Virus record (IMG/VR): IMGVR_UViG_3300042691_013016
Span: 1-24,687 of that record
Direction: 5' to 3' (one strand)
DNA length: 24,687 nt
DNA from: a virus
Shown: in pieces, positions 5,857 through 14,315 of the stretch
How positions within the stretch are numbered: the first letter of the stretch is position 1
Layout of the letters: every line of letters starts with the position of its first letter
The notes under the pieces: model-generated
The model's input: only the letters and a program-made list of their open reading frames with translations
What the model was told of the DNA's origin: nothing
Databases searched by the model: none
Position numbers and translations under genes: made by a program

Positions 5857-6479
5857 AACTAAGGATCCCCGGGGAAATATCCCAGATAACGCTCAGCCAG
5901 TTCATGGCATACCACAACGCCGTGGACGATATCGAGCGGGTTATGGTAATCATAAACAAAAGCCGCGAATATTGCGAGGGCTTAAAAGCCGATTCGGTGC
6001 AAACGATAATAACCCTTTTCGAGGAGGTAATCGATGGGAGCGCGGCCGAGTTCGAACGTATCATTTCGGTTAATGGTAAGCGGCTCGGGTTCCTCCCAGA
6101 TATTAATTCCATGACGTTTCGTGAACACGTTGATTTGGATCAGTTGGCCCAAACGATATGGCGCGAGGGTAAGCCATGCGATTACACCGAGTTGCCACGG
6201 CTGATGGCGATCATGTTTCGCCCAGTAACCGAACAGGTGGGGGAATATTACAATATTGAGAAATACGATCTGGATAAAACCTCCAGATATATGCCCGAGA
6301 TAATGGCGCTTACATTGGATCGCGTTAATGGCGCGTTGCTTTTTTTTTCGAGTATCGGCGCGGAATTAGCAAACAATTCTCTGGTTTATTTGGATTCGAT
6401 CCTCAAGAAGGAAATGAGCACGATTATACCCCCTCAGGACTCGGGCGATGGGGCTGGTTCCATATCCTCGAGGCGGTGA
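5853..6479 (+). CDS. Tail assembly chaperone, short form (gpG-like)
   Basis: 208 aa, mainly helical. I infer a tail assembly chaperone from the built-in -1 frame extension (see next entry) and from its place in a tail gene cluster rather than from a conserved motif. These proteins bind the tape measure and tail tube protein during tail polymerisation. The N-terminal part (PGEISQITLSQFMAYHNAVD) and the middle (YMPEIMALTLDRVNGALLFF) are ordinary coding sequence. The zero-frame tail after the T9 run ends SGDGAGSISSRR. It overlaps terS by ATGA. Confidence 0.6.
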   Translation: MKLRIPGEISQITLSQFMAYHNAVDDIERVMVIINKSREYCEGLKADSVQTIITLFEEVIDGSAAEFERIISVNGKRLGFLPDINSMTFREHVDLDQLAQTIWREGKPCDYTELPRLMAIMFRPVTEQVGEYYNIEKYDLDKTSRYMPEIMALTLDRVNGALLFFSSIGAELANNSLVYLDSILKKEMSTIIPPQDSGDGAGSISSRR

Positions 6480-6613
6480 GCGGTAACGATCTCACGAAAC
6501 ACGATTTGGTTTTAGATAAGGCGGCCAGTTCGGTATTTACCCACCTCAGTTACATGAGGGATTTTAACGCCGAGCAAGCGCGAATAATGAAACAAGCATA
6601 CAAATTGAAATGA
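5853..6613 (+). CDS. Tail assembly chaperone, frameshift form (gpGT-like, -1 frameshift)
   Basis: The -1 frame is open from 6329 to the stop at 6611-6613 and reads as protein: RWGWFHILEAVSGNDLTKHD, then LVLDKAASSVFTHLSYMRDF, ending MKQAYKLK. Slippage must fall between 6329 and 6476. The best site is a run of nine T (6340-6348), read CTT TTT TTT TCG in frame zero, which offers a perfect T-TTT-TTT heptamer; a weaker alternative is the C5T run at 6429-6434. The -1 stop overlaps the start of the fibre gene as ATGA, the coupling used throughout this operon, which argues that the -1 frame really is translated. Programmed -1 shifts here are a conserved feature of long-tailed phages. Confidence 0.7.
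6340..6348 (+). promoter_or_regulatory. Candidate -1 ribosomal slippery site (T9)
   Basis: Nine consecutive T in the chaperone gene, frame zero TTT TTT at 6342-6347. Both tRNAs can re-pair after a one-base back-slip. It is the longest T run in the window and lies 12 bases after the last -1 frame stop (6326-6328). Confidence 0.55.
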
Positions 6614-9111
6614 TTACTCAAATAAGTTACAACGTATTGATCGAGCGGATGAGGGTTTTCGCCTCTGGCCACTTTCTCATTAAGGGATTTACTCACGGGC
6701 ACCCATCCAATATCGATATTGAAAAGGATCTCCAGTTCCCATGGATGCACGTTTACCCCGTTGAGGTTGAACCCCGGGCTGGATCGCGTTTGTATTCATT
6801 TATAATCACGTTCGCCGATTTGCCGCGTGACAAAGAAACGCCCGCCGAATACGAGCGCGAGGTAATAAGCGATTGTATAAAGTTGGCCGAGGATCTTATC
6901 GCCGAAATTCAAAACGGCCTCACCCTATTCGGGCCAACCGTGGAGCTCGAGGGCTCGCCATCGATCGAGGTGTTTATACAAGAATATTCCCAAACCTTAA
7001 CTGGCGTTAATCTGGCGCTCACCCTTTCGGTGCCATGGGATTGGAACGCTTGCGATATTCCAGCCGATTGGACGGTTGGCGGTTCGGGATCTGGCGGCAC
7101 GGGTTCGGGAGGATCTGGGGTAATACTGGAAACCAACGGCGTGTTAAATGGCGATCAGACTTTACTCAATTTGCAACAGGGCACCAACGTAACCATTACC
7201 GACAATGGATCGGGAACCATTACGATCAGCGCAACTGGCGGGGGCGGTGGATCTGGCACGGTAACCAGCGTGGGGCTTTCAGCGCCATCGGCTTTCAACG
7301 TTTCGGGCTCACCAGTTACAACCTCTGGCACCCTCGCAATATCTGGGGCGGGTAACGCGGGCCAATACATCGATGGCACGGGATCGCTTCAAACGTTCCC
7401 CACTATTCCAGCGGCTCAGGTTCCCGCCGATTGGAACGCCACCACTGGGGTGAGTCGAATACTCAATAAACCAACGATCCCCGCCGCTCAGGTAAATAGC
7501 GATTGGAACGCCTCAAGTGGCGTGGCTGAGATCCTAAATAAGCCAACCATACCAGCGGCCCAGATCCAAAGCGATTGGAACCAATCGAATAACGCGGCGC
7601 TGGATTTCATTAAAAATAAACCGACAATTCCCACTACGCTGGATAGCCTAACGGATGTAACCGCACCATCGCCAACCAACGGCCAAGTGTTAACATGGAA
7701 CGGAACGGCGTGGGTGAATAGTACGCCATCGACTGGGGGCACGGTTACCAGCGTGGCGTTAACGATGCCAGCGGCTTTCTCGGTTACTGGATCGCCGATT
7801 ACCACGGCGGGCACCCTCGCGGTTACTGGGGCTGGTAATACTGGCCAATATGTTCGGGGCGATGGTACCCTCGCAAATTTCCCATCGACTGGGGGCGGCG
7901 GCGGCCAAATATTTTATTTTAACGGGAATATCTCTCAGGGTACAATTGGGGGGAATGATTTTTACCAATTAGGTACGGCGGCCAACACTGGCCCAGCGGC
8001 TAACTTTACACGAAACACAACTGGAGCAATTGCGCGGTTTATTACGGATGTAAATAGCCCGAATCATTTGATAATTCCAGCGGGGGTTTGGACGGTGGAT
8101 GCATACCTGAGCGAAACGGGAGGGGGTTCGAATAACGCCGAAATAATCGCTGTTTTGAAGGTTTACAACGGATCGACTTTTACCACCATCGCGAGCTCAC
8201 CACTGGAGCAAATCACTAACGGCAACGTTCCCGATCTTTACACGTTCGCCATATCGGTACCGAATACCATAACCGCCGCAACCGATCGCGTGGTTATTGA
8301 GTTCGATATTCAGAACACCAATGGTAAAACCGTAACGCTTTACACCGAGGACGGGCGAATTGGTGAGGTGCATTCAACGTATGCCATCGGGATCAGTTCA
8401 TTAAATGGACTAACGGCCAACACCCAAACATTCGCAACGGGAACCACCGGAACCGATTTCGGAATTAATTCGGCTGGATCAGTTCACACGTTCAATTTAC
8501 CCACGGCCTCCGCTTCGAATCGGGGTGCTCTCTCGAGCGCTGATTGGGCCACGTTCAATGGTAAACAAAATTCGATCGGTTTAACCACGGTGGGAACCAA
8601 CCTCGCCACGTTGCCAAACCCTAGCGCGGTTCGTTACTTGAGAATAAATGCCGATAACACGGTGAGCGCGTTAACGATTGCGGCTCTGAAAAGCGATCTG
8701 GGTATTAATAGCGTGGTTTTAAGTACTAACTTTAGCAACGTAGGGACGGCGAATTACGAGGATGTAACGGGGCTATCTTTCCCCGTGACTGCTAATAAAG
8801 TTTATAAGTGGCGGGCCACGCTCGGCTACACCAACACGGCAAACATTCAATTTGCCATTGATGGGCCCGCGGTAACTTTTAACCGATATCGTTTCACCAC
8901 GGCGGGAACCTCAACAAGTAACCTCGTAAATAATCAGAGTAGTTATAATAACCCGAATTCAACTAGCGCGGCGGTAAACGGCGTTAGTACGGCAGATGGC
9001 TTAATAAGGCCCAGCGCGAGCGGAACGTTAATAATTAGGGCCCGCTCGGCTTCAGTTGGTGGGGTAACGGTGTTGGCTGGATCAATAATCGAATGGGAGG
9101 AAGTTTTATAA
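6610..9111 (+). CDS. Tail-protein/fibre fusion with repeat modules (receptor-binding candidate)
   Basis: 833 aa, composite. Residues 1-150 form a compact alpha/beta domain typical in length of a tail terminator or head-tail joining protein. A Gly/Ser linker (GGSGSGGTGSGGSG, about 157-170) connects it to a fibre: two copies of a GTVTSV...GSP[VI]TT[SA]GTLA module (about 216 and 376) flanking three tandem 24-26-residue IPAAQ...DWN...NKPT repeats, then a beta-sandwich region (about 440-590), a SNRGALSSADWATFNGKQ motif seen in phage fibres, and a C-terminal jelly-roll-like domain ending IIEWEEVL. It probably mediates host contact. Start coupled to the chaperone frameshift product (ATGA); stop overlaps the next ATG (TAATG). 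Confidence 0.7.
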   Translation: MITQISYNVLIERMRVFASGHFLIKGFTHGHPSNIDIEKDLQFPWMHVYPVEVEPRAGSRLYSFIITFADLPRDKETPAEYEREVISDCIKLAEDLIAEIQNGLTLFGPTVELEGSPSIEVFIQEYSQTLTGVNLALTLSVPWDWNACDIPADWTVGGSGSGGTGSGGSGVILETNGVLNGDQTLLNLQQGTNVTITDNGSGTITISATGGGGGSGTVTSVGLSAPSAFNVSGSPVTTSGTLAISGAGNAGQYIDGTGSLQTFPTIPAAQVPADWNATTGVSRILNKPTIPAAQVNSDWNASSGVAEILNKPTIPAAQIQSDWNQSNNAALDFIKNKPTIPTTLDSLTDVTAPSPTNGQVLTWNGTAWVNSTPSTGGTVTSVALTMPAAFSVTGSPITTAGTLAVTGAGNTGQYVRGDGTLANFPSTGGGGGQIFYFNGNISQGTIGGNDFYQLGTAANTGPAANFTRNTTGAIARFITDVNSPNHLIIPAGVWTVDAYLSETGGGSNNAEIIAVLKVYNGSTFTTIASSPLEQITNGNVPDLYTFAISVPNTITAATDRVVIEFDIQNTNGKTVTLYTEDGRIGEVHSTYAIGISSLNGLTANTQTFATGTTGTDFGINSAGSVHTFNLPTASASNRGALSSADWATFNGKQNSIGLTTVGTNLATLPNPSAVRYLRINADNTVSALTIAALKSDLGINSVVLSTNFSNVGTANYEDVTGLSFPVTANKVYKWRATLGYTNTANIQFAIDGPAVTFNRYRFTTAGTSTSNLVNNQSSYNNPNSTSAAVNGVSTADGLIRPSASGTLIIRARSASVGGVTVLAGSIIEWEEVL
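7405..7626 (+). repeat. Three tandem fibre repeats (72, 72 and 78 bases)
   Basis: Units at 7405-7476, 7477-7548 and 7549-7626 encode IPAAQ-x(3)-DWN-x(7-9)-I-x-NKPT. DNA copies have diverged at many third codon positions (ATT CCA, ATC CCC, ATA CCA), so these are old, selected protein repeats rather than a recent slip duplication. Confidence 0.8.
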
Positions 9112-9644
9112 TGGCCTCACTTTCTGAAAATAGAAAGATCCTCGATGGGTTTGGCGATCGCGTAATAAAAAGCGCTCAGGCCAACCTCAGAAAGAAACGC
9201 CAGATTCGCGGCCGATCAGTTAACCGAATCGATACCGGGAACCTTAGGGATAAATTAACTTATGGATATTTTAAACGAGGGCCGAAAATTATCCAGTGGT
9301 TCGGGGTGCCAGCTAATGACACCGCGACACGTAATTACGCCGATGTGATCGAGAAAGGAAGGCGGCCAGATAACAACCCCACCACGTGGCCACCAGTGGG
9401 GCCGATAATGGCATGGATGGAACGCAAGGGATTATTTAGCGTAACGGCCGAGGCTGAGGGTAATAAAAGCCGTGAGGCTTATGCAATGGCGAAAAGTATC
9501 GGTAAACGGGGGATCGTTGGCGTTTATTATATGAGGGATGCGTTTCAAACCGAGTTTCGAAAATCTGGTAAAGAGTTTCGAGAGTTTTATCGGAGGGAAA
9601 TTTTACAACAATTGAGGCTCAAGGCTGATAAATATATAAAATAA
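9111..9644 (+). CDS. HK97 gp10-like head-tail/tail completion protein
   Basis: 177 aa from ATG 9111. Basic N-terminus (QANLRKKRQIRGRS), then DTGNLRDKLTYGYF and the block YADVIEKGRRPDN ... PPVGPIMAWMERKG, followed by YAMAKSIGKRGIVG and a C-terminal amphipathic helix. This order matches HK97 gp10-type proteins, which complete the neck or tail terminus. An in-frame ATG at 9093 exists, but 9111 makes a TAATG overlap with the preceding stop and has GGGAGG about 10 bases upstream, a rare visible Shine-Dalgarno-like sequence, so I prefer it. Confidence 0.65.
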   Translation: MASLSENRKILDGFGDRVIKSAQANLRKKRQIRGRSVNRIDTGNLRDKLTYGYFKRGPKIIQWFGVPANDTATRNYADVIEKGRRPDNNPTTWPPVGPIMAWMERKGLFSVTAEAEGNKSREAYAMAKSIGKRGIVGVYYMRDAFQTEFRKSGKEFREFYRREILQQLRLKADKYIK

Positions 9645-9646
9645 AA

Positions 9647-10924
9647 ATGGCGATTACCATAAACGGGCAACCGTACACATTCACGCCGCGAGGGCAAAAG
9701 TTAATTTACGATCTCACATCCACCAATTCGGGCAATACTGGATTTAAATTCGGGATTGAGGTAACCGATGTGGCGGCGGGTAAAACGTACAACTTTTTTT
9801 TGGATCCCTCACCAGATGGCCACGCTTATTTCGATTTAAACCCACTCGTTAACCTGAGGAATAAAGAGAATACACCAATACATGGCACCACGGCCAGCCA
9901 ACACATCGAGCCCGAGGGCGATTCATATAACCGATACGAAATGCTATTTACCGAATGGTGGGTAATTAGTGGGGTATTAACTGAAAACGATGGCGTAAAC
10001 AATAGCGCCACAACGGCCGTTTATAATGGTTATTTGCAACCAATCGAAGGTTACCGCCCGAACGTATTCGGCAGTTCAAATAAAGAGGTTAAAATCGTAA
10101 ATAACTCGAATTCCGATTATATGCAAAGCGATCGGCGTTTTGATACGTTCACTTTTGCGCTGGCCCAGAGTTTAGGTATTACCCCCAGTTCGAATAAGGT
10201 ATTTATACCAGCGCTTTCGAGCGATTGGGGTTTATTGTTTGTTACTGGTTTGGACGAATTCGTCCCGAGCGCTCCAGATTCGTATCGCGTTTCGGTATTC
10301 GGTTCGTCCACATCGGCCGCGTTTATCAATTTCACGCCAGCCACTCAGATTGGGATTCCATGTTACCCTCAAAACTTAACGAATTCAACCAATCCACTGG
10401 TGCCCGATCCAATCGCATTGGATTGGGATTTTTACACTATCGAGGCATACAACGGGGCTAGCATAGTTAGTAAGACTTATTACTTTTTTAACGCTGAGAA
10501 ATACGGCCAATTTGATTGTCGTTATGATTACAAACGTTTGGCGTGGACTAACTCACGCGGCGGCTGGGATTATTTCAACTTTATAAAGAAAAACGAGGTT
10601 ACCAATAATATCGAGCGTAAACAATACAAACGAGTTTTATTCAATGGCACCTCAACGATTTTTAGCCGATACGATCGCCAGATGTATGATCGCCAAAACA
10701 TCGTTACACAAACGATTTCGCTGGCTTCCGATTGGGTGCAAGAAAACGAATTTGAGTTTTTACGTTCGTTAATGGTTTCGAACCAAGTTCATTTAGTTAA
10801 CACCGATGGCACACATATACCTGTTAGCGTGGACGAAAGTTCGTTTCTTGAGCGTAAGGAGCGCAATGGTAAATTATATAACGTGACTCTGAAAGTGAGT
10901 CACTCTCAAGATTACTCGAGTTAA
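9647..10924 (+). CDS. Tail-tip (distal tail/Dit-like) structural protein
   Basis: 425 aa, beta-rich, no signal peptide or catalytic motif. Conserved-looking landmarks: YDYKRLAWTNSRGGWDYFNF (about 290-310), ERKQYKRVLF, then SDWVQENEFEFLRSLMVSNQ near the C-terminus. This two-part layout occurs in Bacteroidota siphophage tail clusters just before the large hub protein and fits a distal tail ring, though the Dit assignment is by position and shape, not by a diagnostic motif. Its stop TAA (10922-10924) shares one base with the next ATG. Confidence 0.55.
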   Translation: MAITINGQPYTFTPRGQKLIYDLTSTNSGNTGFKFGIEVTDVAAGKTYNFFLDPSPDGHAYFDLNPLVNLRNKENTPIHGTTASQHIEPEGDSYNRYEMLFTEWWVISGVLTENDGVNNSATTAVYNGYLQPIEGYRPNVFGSSNKEVKIVNNSNSDYMQSDRRFDTFTFALAQSLGITPSSNKVFIPALSSDWGLLFVTGLDEFVPSAPDSYRVSVFGSSTSAAFINFTPATQIGIPCYPQNLTNSTNPLVPDPIALDWDFYTIEAYNGASIVSKTYYFFNAEKYGQFDCRYDYKRLAWTNSRGGWDYFNFIKKNEVTNNIERKQYKRVLFNGTSTIFSRYDRQMYDRQNIVTQTISLASDWVQENEFEFLRSLMVSNQVHLVNTDGTHIPVSVDESSFLERKERNGKLYNVTLKVSHSQDYSS

Positions 10925-13900
10925 TGGAAAACGAAGTTCAATTAATAGTAAAACGTGGCGGCAATATCAATTTATTGAGCCAAAGTGATTTGGCCAATTT
11001 TGGGGGTGTTGGTTCGCAAAGAATTATTGTTCCCGCGTTCCCAAATCAAAACGATATTGTGGGAACATCGGTTACATTAAGAAATGATATTGGCGAAACC
11101 AATACTCGATTTTGTAATTCGATCGTGGCCGATACGCCCTCACAGGGATTCACTCGCCTCAATTTCAATTTCCCAACTTTTACATATGATTTTCGGTTAG
11201 CTCGCGGAGGTTATATCGTTTGGGGCGATGAAAACGAAAATTATATTGATCTTTACCCGCTCGAATCCATTAGCCAGAATTTCAATTTTCAAGATGTGGG
11301 AACGTTTGCACCTCTGGGGGATTTCACCCGCGAGTTTCGAGTTCCCGCCAGCGATCGTAACCTCGAGGTTTTCGGGTTGCTCGATTCTTTCACCTTTAGC
11401 GATACGGCCAACGTGTATGGTACAAAGATACCCGCCGAAATTCGGGTTAATACGTTGCCCATAATGCGCGGCCATTTGCGGGTAATAAAAACGTTTAAGA
11501 AAAACGATCAGTTGGCCGATATCCAATTAAGTTTTTACGGCGAGGCTCCCGATTTATTCCGATCGATTGGGGATAAACTACTAACCAATCTGGAAATATT
11601 GCCCGCGTTCGATGTTACAATTGATTACGTTAACACAATAACCCCGCCCAATCCCGGGGAATTGTGCTGGGGATTAGTTGAGCGCGGCCAAAAGTGGGAT
11701 AACATGGGGGGCGGGCGGCCCATTACCAATAGCGAACAACCAATTTACCCCGCCGATCTCACGCCGTTTCTCAATGCATGGACGATCTTTTTTCATATCA
11801 TTAAAGAGGCTGGTTTTACCATTGCACCCACGCCGCTGGAAACGATCCTCTCGGGGTATTTTTGCCCGTGGATCAATTCCAAAAATGTAATCACAAACGA
11901 AAACGTTTCCAATTATTATTTTAGTGCTGGACTCACCAGCGCCACCAGCGTAACGGATGATAATTTTTTTAATTTTCCCGAGCTGGTAGATAATGGTGGC
12001 CAATATGGTTCTGGTTATTTTACCGCACCAGTTGAGGGGTTTTATTCGTTTCGTTTCTGGGCGAATTTTAATCCAGTGGGATCGTTTGGGCCCAATACTG
12101 GCGGGGTGAAATTTTACCGATTTACGGGCGCACCATTGAGCGGCGATATTGTCGTTAATTTTGAAATGGCGATTTCTGGATTTGATCAAAATAACGGAAT
12201 TCGCCAGCGCGTGTTTTTCACCACCGATCCAATTTATATGCTCGCGGGTGAAAAGATCCAGCCATATTCAGAGTTTAACGGCACCCCTTTATTTCTCAGC
12301 GATTCAAATAACAACCCTTTGGAGGGTACTGGCTGGGAGTTATTCACTTATTACCGTAACTGGGGCGATACATTAAACACGGCGGCCAACGCTCCAAACA
12401 TTAAACAAGTGGATTTTGTAAAGGATATATTGGCGATGCATGCGGCCGTAATTATCCCATCGCGATCGGTGCCAAACGAGGTAACCATTTTCCCGATTGC
12501 CGATTATTTGGCCACTGGTGAAACGCTTAACTGGACTCAAAAAATGGATATCGAAAAGGATATCACACTCAGCCCAACAACCGATATACAAAAGCGAAAT
12601 TTCCTCTGGAGTTATAAAAATGGCGGCGATATGTTTTCCAAACTTTACACCGATAACGGCCGCACCTATGGACAATATCAAATTTTAAATGGGTATTCGG
12701 TAACGAATGGCGCTCAGGTTAATGAGTTCGTAACCGGGGCGCTCAATGTAAAGTTAACGGCCGAATCCACGCCAGCGGTTTACGTTAATGGTACCACTAT
12801 TCCGATTCCAAAGTTTATAAATGATAAAGGGGAATTTGTAGCGCCCAATTTGCGTTTTTTGTTTCTGGCTGATATTGCCCGCCTCCCTATTTATGACGAT
12901 GGGATTAATGATGTGAGCGTTGGCGATATGAATATTTTTAACCATTACTCAAGCGTTAATGCCAGCGTGGGGGATTACGATCTGAATTTCAATCCAGAAA
13001 CGCCATTACACGCGATCACAACCAATCCATTTCGAAACCTATTCAATGAATATTGGCGGGATTACCTTAATGGGTTATATAACCCAGAGGCTCGAATCCT
13101 CGAGGCTTATTTCGCTTTAGATCTGAGCGATATCCTAACTTTTAAGTATAGCGATCGAATATTTATTAAAGATTCTTACTGGCGAATAATCGAGATTACC
13201 GATTACAAAGTTGGTTTAAACGAGTCCACGAAAGTTAAGTTAATAAAACTGGTGGAACCCGCGCCCGATTGCGAGCTCATTCCCACCACGGTGGTTATTA
13301 ATGAGGATATGACTCAGGCGATTGAGTTCACCGATTTCGCTGGCGATCCTCAGCCACCAACTGAGGCGTGTTGCGTTCGGTATGGTTACACATGGGAACC
13401 AACCCTCGGCCAATGTTTGGCATATGGTACGCCGATCGTAAGCGATCCCGGGGGCGGTGGCTCGGCTTTCGCCATGATGAACGCGGGGCAAAATGGAACG
13501 CCAACCAATGTGATCGCGAAAACCACCAATACCGCGATCAGTTCCGATAATACTTTCAGCGTTTTCGTTGGTGAAAATATCTCGATTGAAAAGGGCAACC
13601 AGAATACACTGGCCATCGGTGAGAGGTTGAAAATGGAGGGTGCGAACCGTGCCAGCGTTTTACTGGGCCGTAATGCTCTGGCGAATATTACGGGGGTGCA
13701 TTTCGGGGCTGGGGATCGCACCATTTCCCAAGATGAGGGCGCGAGCCAAACGGGGGTTATTGTTTTAACCAATGGAAACACATTCAGCGCCTCAGGCCAA
13801 ACGCTGGAGTTATTCCCATCGAATGACGTTTTAACGCGGTTATCAATGCCCGATAAAACTACGTGGGTATGTTTCTATATTTTACACGCCAGCGATGTTA

Positions 13901-14139
13901 ACGGGTTTTACATTTACGAAACTGGATCGTTTTATCTGGATAAACTCGGCGGGGTAACCAGCGCGAGCGCTCCCGTTGTGATCAGTTCGGATAATTCGGG
14001 GGGCACGGTTACGATTACTTTTGTAATTGATACGGCAACCGATACCAGCCAGCACCGATTCAAAATTACCTCTGGCGGATCGGGTTTCCCTCAGGATATT
14101 AATTGCAGTTTAACCCTTTACTATACCCAAATCCGATGA
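10924..14139 (+). CDS. Large tail hub/baseplate protein with carbohydrate- or host-contact modules
   Basis: 1071 aa. The N-terminal 700-800 residues look like a tail hub (Tal-like) body with a jelly-roll-like insertion at about 350-455 (GYFTAPVEGFYSFRFWANF ... YMLAGEKIQPYSEF, a C1q/TNF-like pattern). At about 815 comes ACCVRYGYTWEPTLGQC, a CC-x(4)-Y-x-W-x(6)-C motif I know from tail proteins of Bacteroidota phages. Residues 879-930 (GENISIEKGNQNTLAIGERL ... VLLGRNA) resemble a trimeric YadA-head-like beta roll, followed by a beta domain. The end overlaps the next gene by ATGA (14136-14139). Probably forms the tail tip under the fibre. Confidence 0.65.
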   Translation: MENEVQLIVKRGGNINLLSQSDLANFGGVGSQRIIVPAFPNQNDIVGTSVTLRNDIGETNTRFCNSIVADTPSQGFTRLNFNFPTFTYDFRLARGGYIVWGDENENYIDLYPLESISQNFNFQDVGTFAPLGDFTREFRVPASDRNLEVFGLLDSFTFSDTANVYGTKIPAEIRVNTLPIMRGHLRVIKTFKKNDQLADIQLSFYGEAPDLFRSIGDKLLTNLEILPAFDVTIDYVNTITPPNPGELCWGLVERGQKWDNMGGGRPITNSEQPIYPADLTPFLNAWTIFFHIIKEAGFTIAPTPLETILSGYFCPWINSKNVITNENVSNYYFSAGLTSATSVTDDNFFNFPELVDNGGQYGSGYFTAPVEGFYSFRFWANFNPVGSFGPNTGGVKFYRFTGAPLSGDIVVNFEMAISGFDQNNGIRQRVFFTTDPIYMLAGEKIQPYSEFNGTPLFLSDSNNNPLEGTGWELFTYYRNWGDTLNTAANAPNIKQVDFVKDILAMHAAVIIPSRSVPNEVTIFPIADYLATGETLNWTQKMDIEKDITLSPTTDIQKRNFLWSYKNGGDMFSKLYTDNGRTYGQYQILNGYSVTNGAQVNEFVTGALNVKLTAESTPAVYVNGTTIPIPKFINDKGEFVAPNLRFLFLADIARLPIYDDGINDVSVGDMNIFNHYSSVNASVGDYDLNFNPETPLHAITTNPFRNLFNEYWRDYLNGLYNPEARILEAYFALDLSDILTFKYSDRIFIKDSYWRIIEITDYKVGLNESTKVKLIKLVEPAPDCELIPTTVVINEDMTQAIEFTDFAGDPQPPTEACCVRYGYTWEPTLGQCLAYGTPIVSDPGGGGSAFAMMNAGQNGTPTNVIAKTTNTAISSDNTFSVFVGENISIEKGNQNTLAIGERLKMEGANRASVLLGRNALANITGVHFGAGDRTISQDEGASQTGVIVLTNGNTFSASGQTLELFPSNDVLTRLSMPDKTTWVCFYILHASDVNGFYIYETGSFYLDKLGGVTSASAPVVISSDNSGGTVTITFVIDTATDTSQHRFKITSGGSGFPQDINCSLTLYYTQIR

Positions 14140-14315
14140 AATTAAACACAATCAGCCCAGCCCTCGCATTGCTTAAACATGGCATTCGCGCAAACGAACC
14201 CTCGCGCCGTTTATATGGTAGCCGCAAATGGCTCTATTACGCGGCAAAATGGGGATCGTTTGGGGTATGGTGGGGGTTTATTGCTTATCTAATATTTAAG
14301 TGGTTTAATGGCTGA
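14136..14315 (+). CDS. Small membrane protein before the tape measure (59 aa)
   Basis: 59 aa starting at ATG 14136, which overlaps the hub stop as ATGA; a longer in-frame start at 14103 would overlap the hub gene more and is unlikely. Basic N-terminal half (GIRANEPSRRLYGSRKWL) then a hydrophobic span (FGVWWGFIAYLIFKWF) near the C-terminus. Function unknown. Its position just upstream of the tape measure could mean a tail-tip or DNA-ejection accessory. It overlaps the tape-measure start by 8 bases. Confidence 0.6.
   Translation: MKLNTISPALALLKHGIRANEPSRRLYGSRKWLYYAAKWGSFGVWWGFIAYLIFKWFNG

Noticed and set aside
7405-7626. Possible CRISPR-like repeats
   Set aside because: They are in-frame protein repeats in a fibre gene with diverged DNA and no spacers.
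11674-12189. 171-codon minus-strand frame inside the tail hub gene
   Set aside because: Antisense to a well-supported large gene, with poor codon style.
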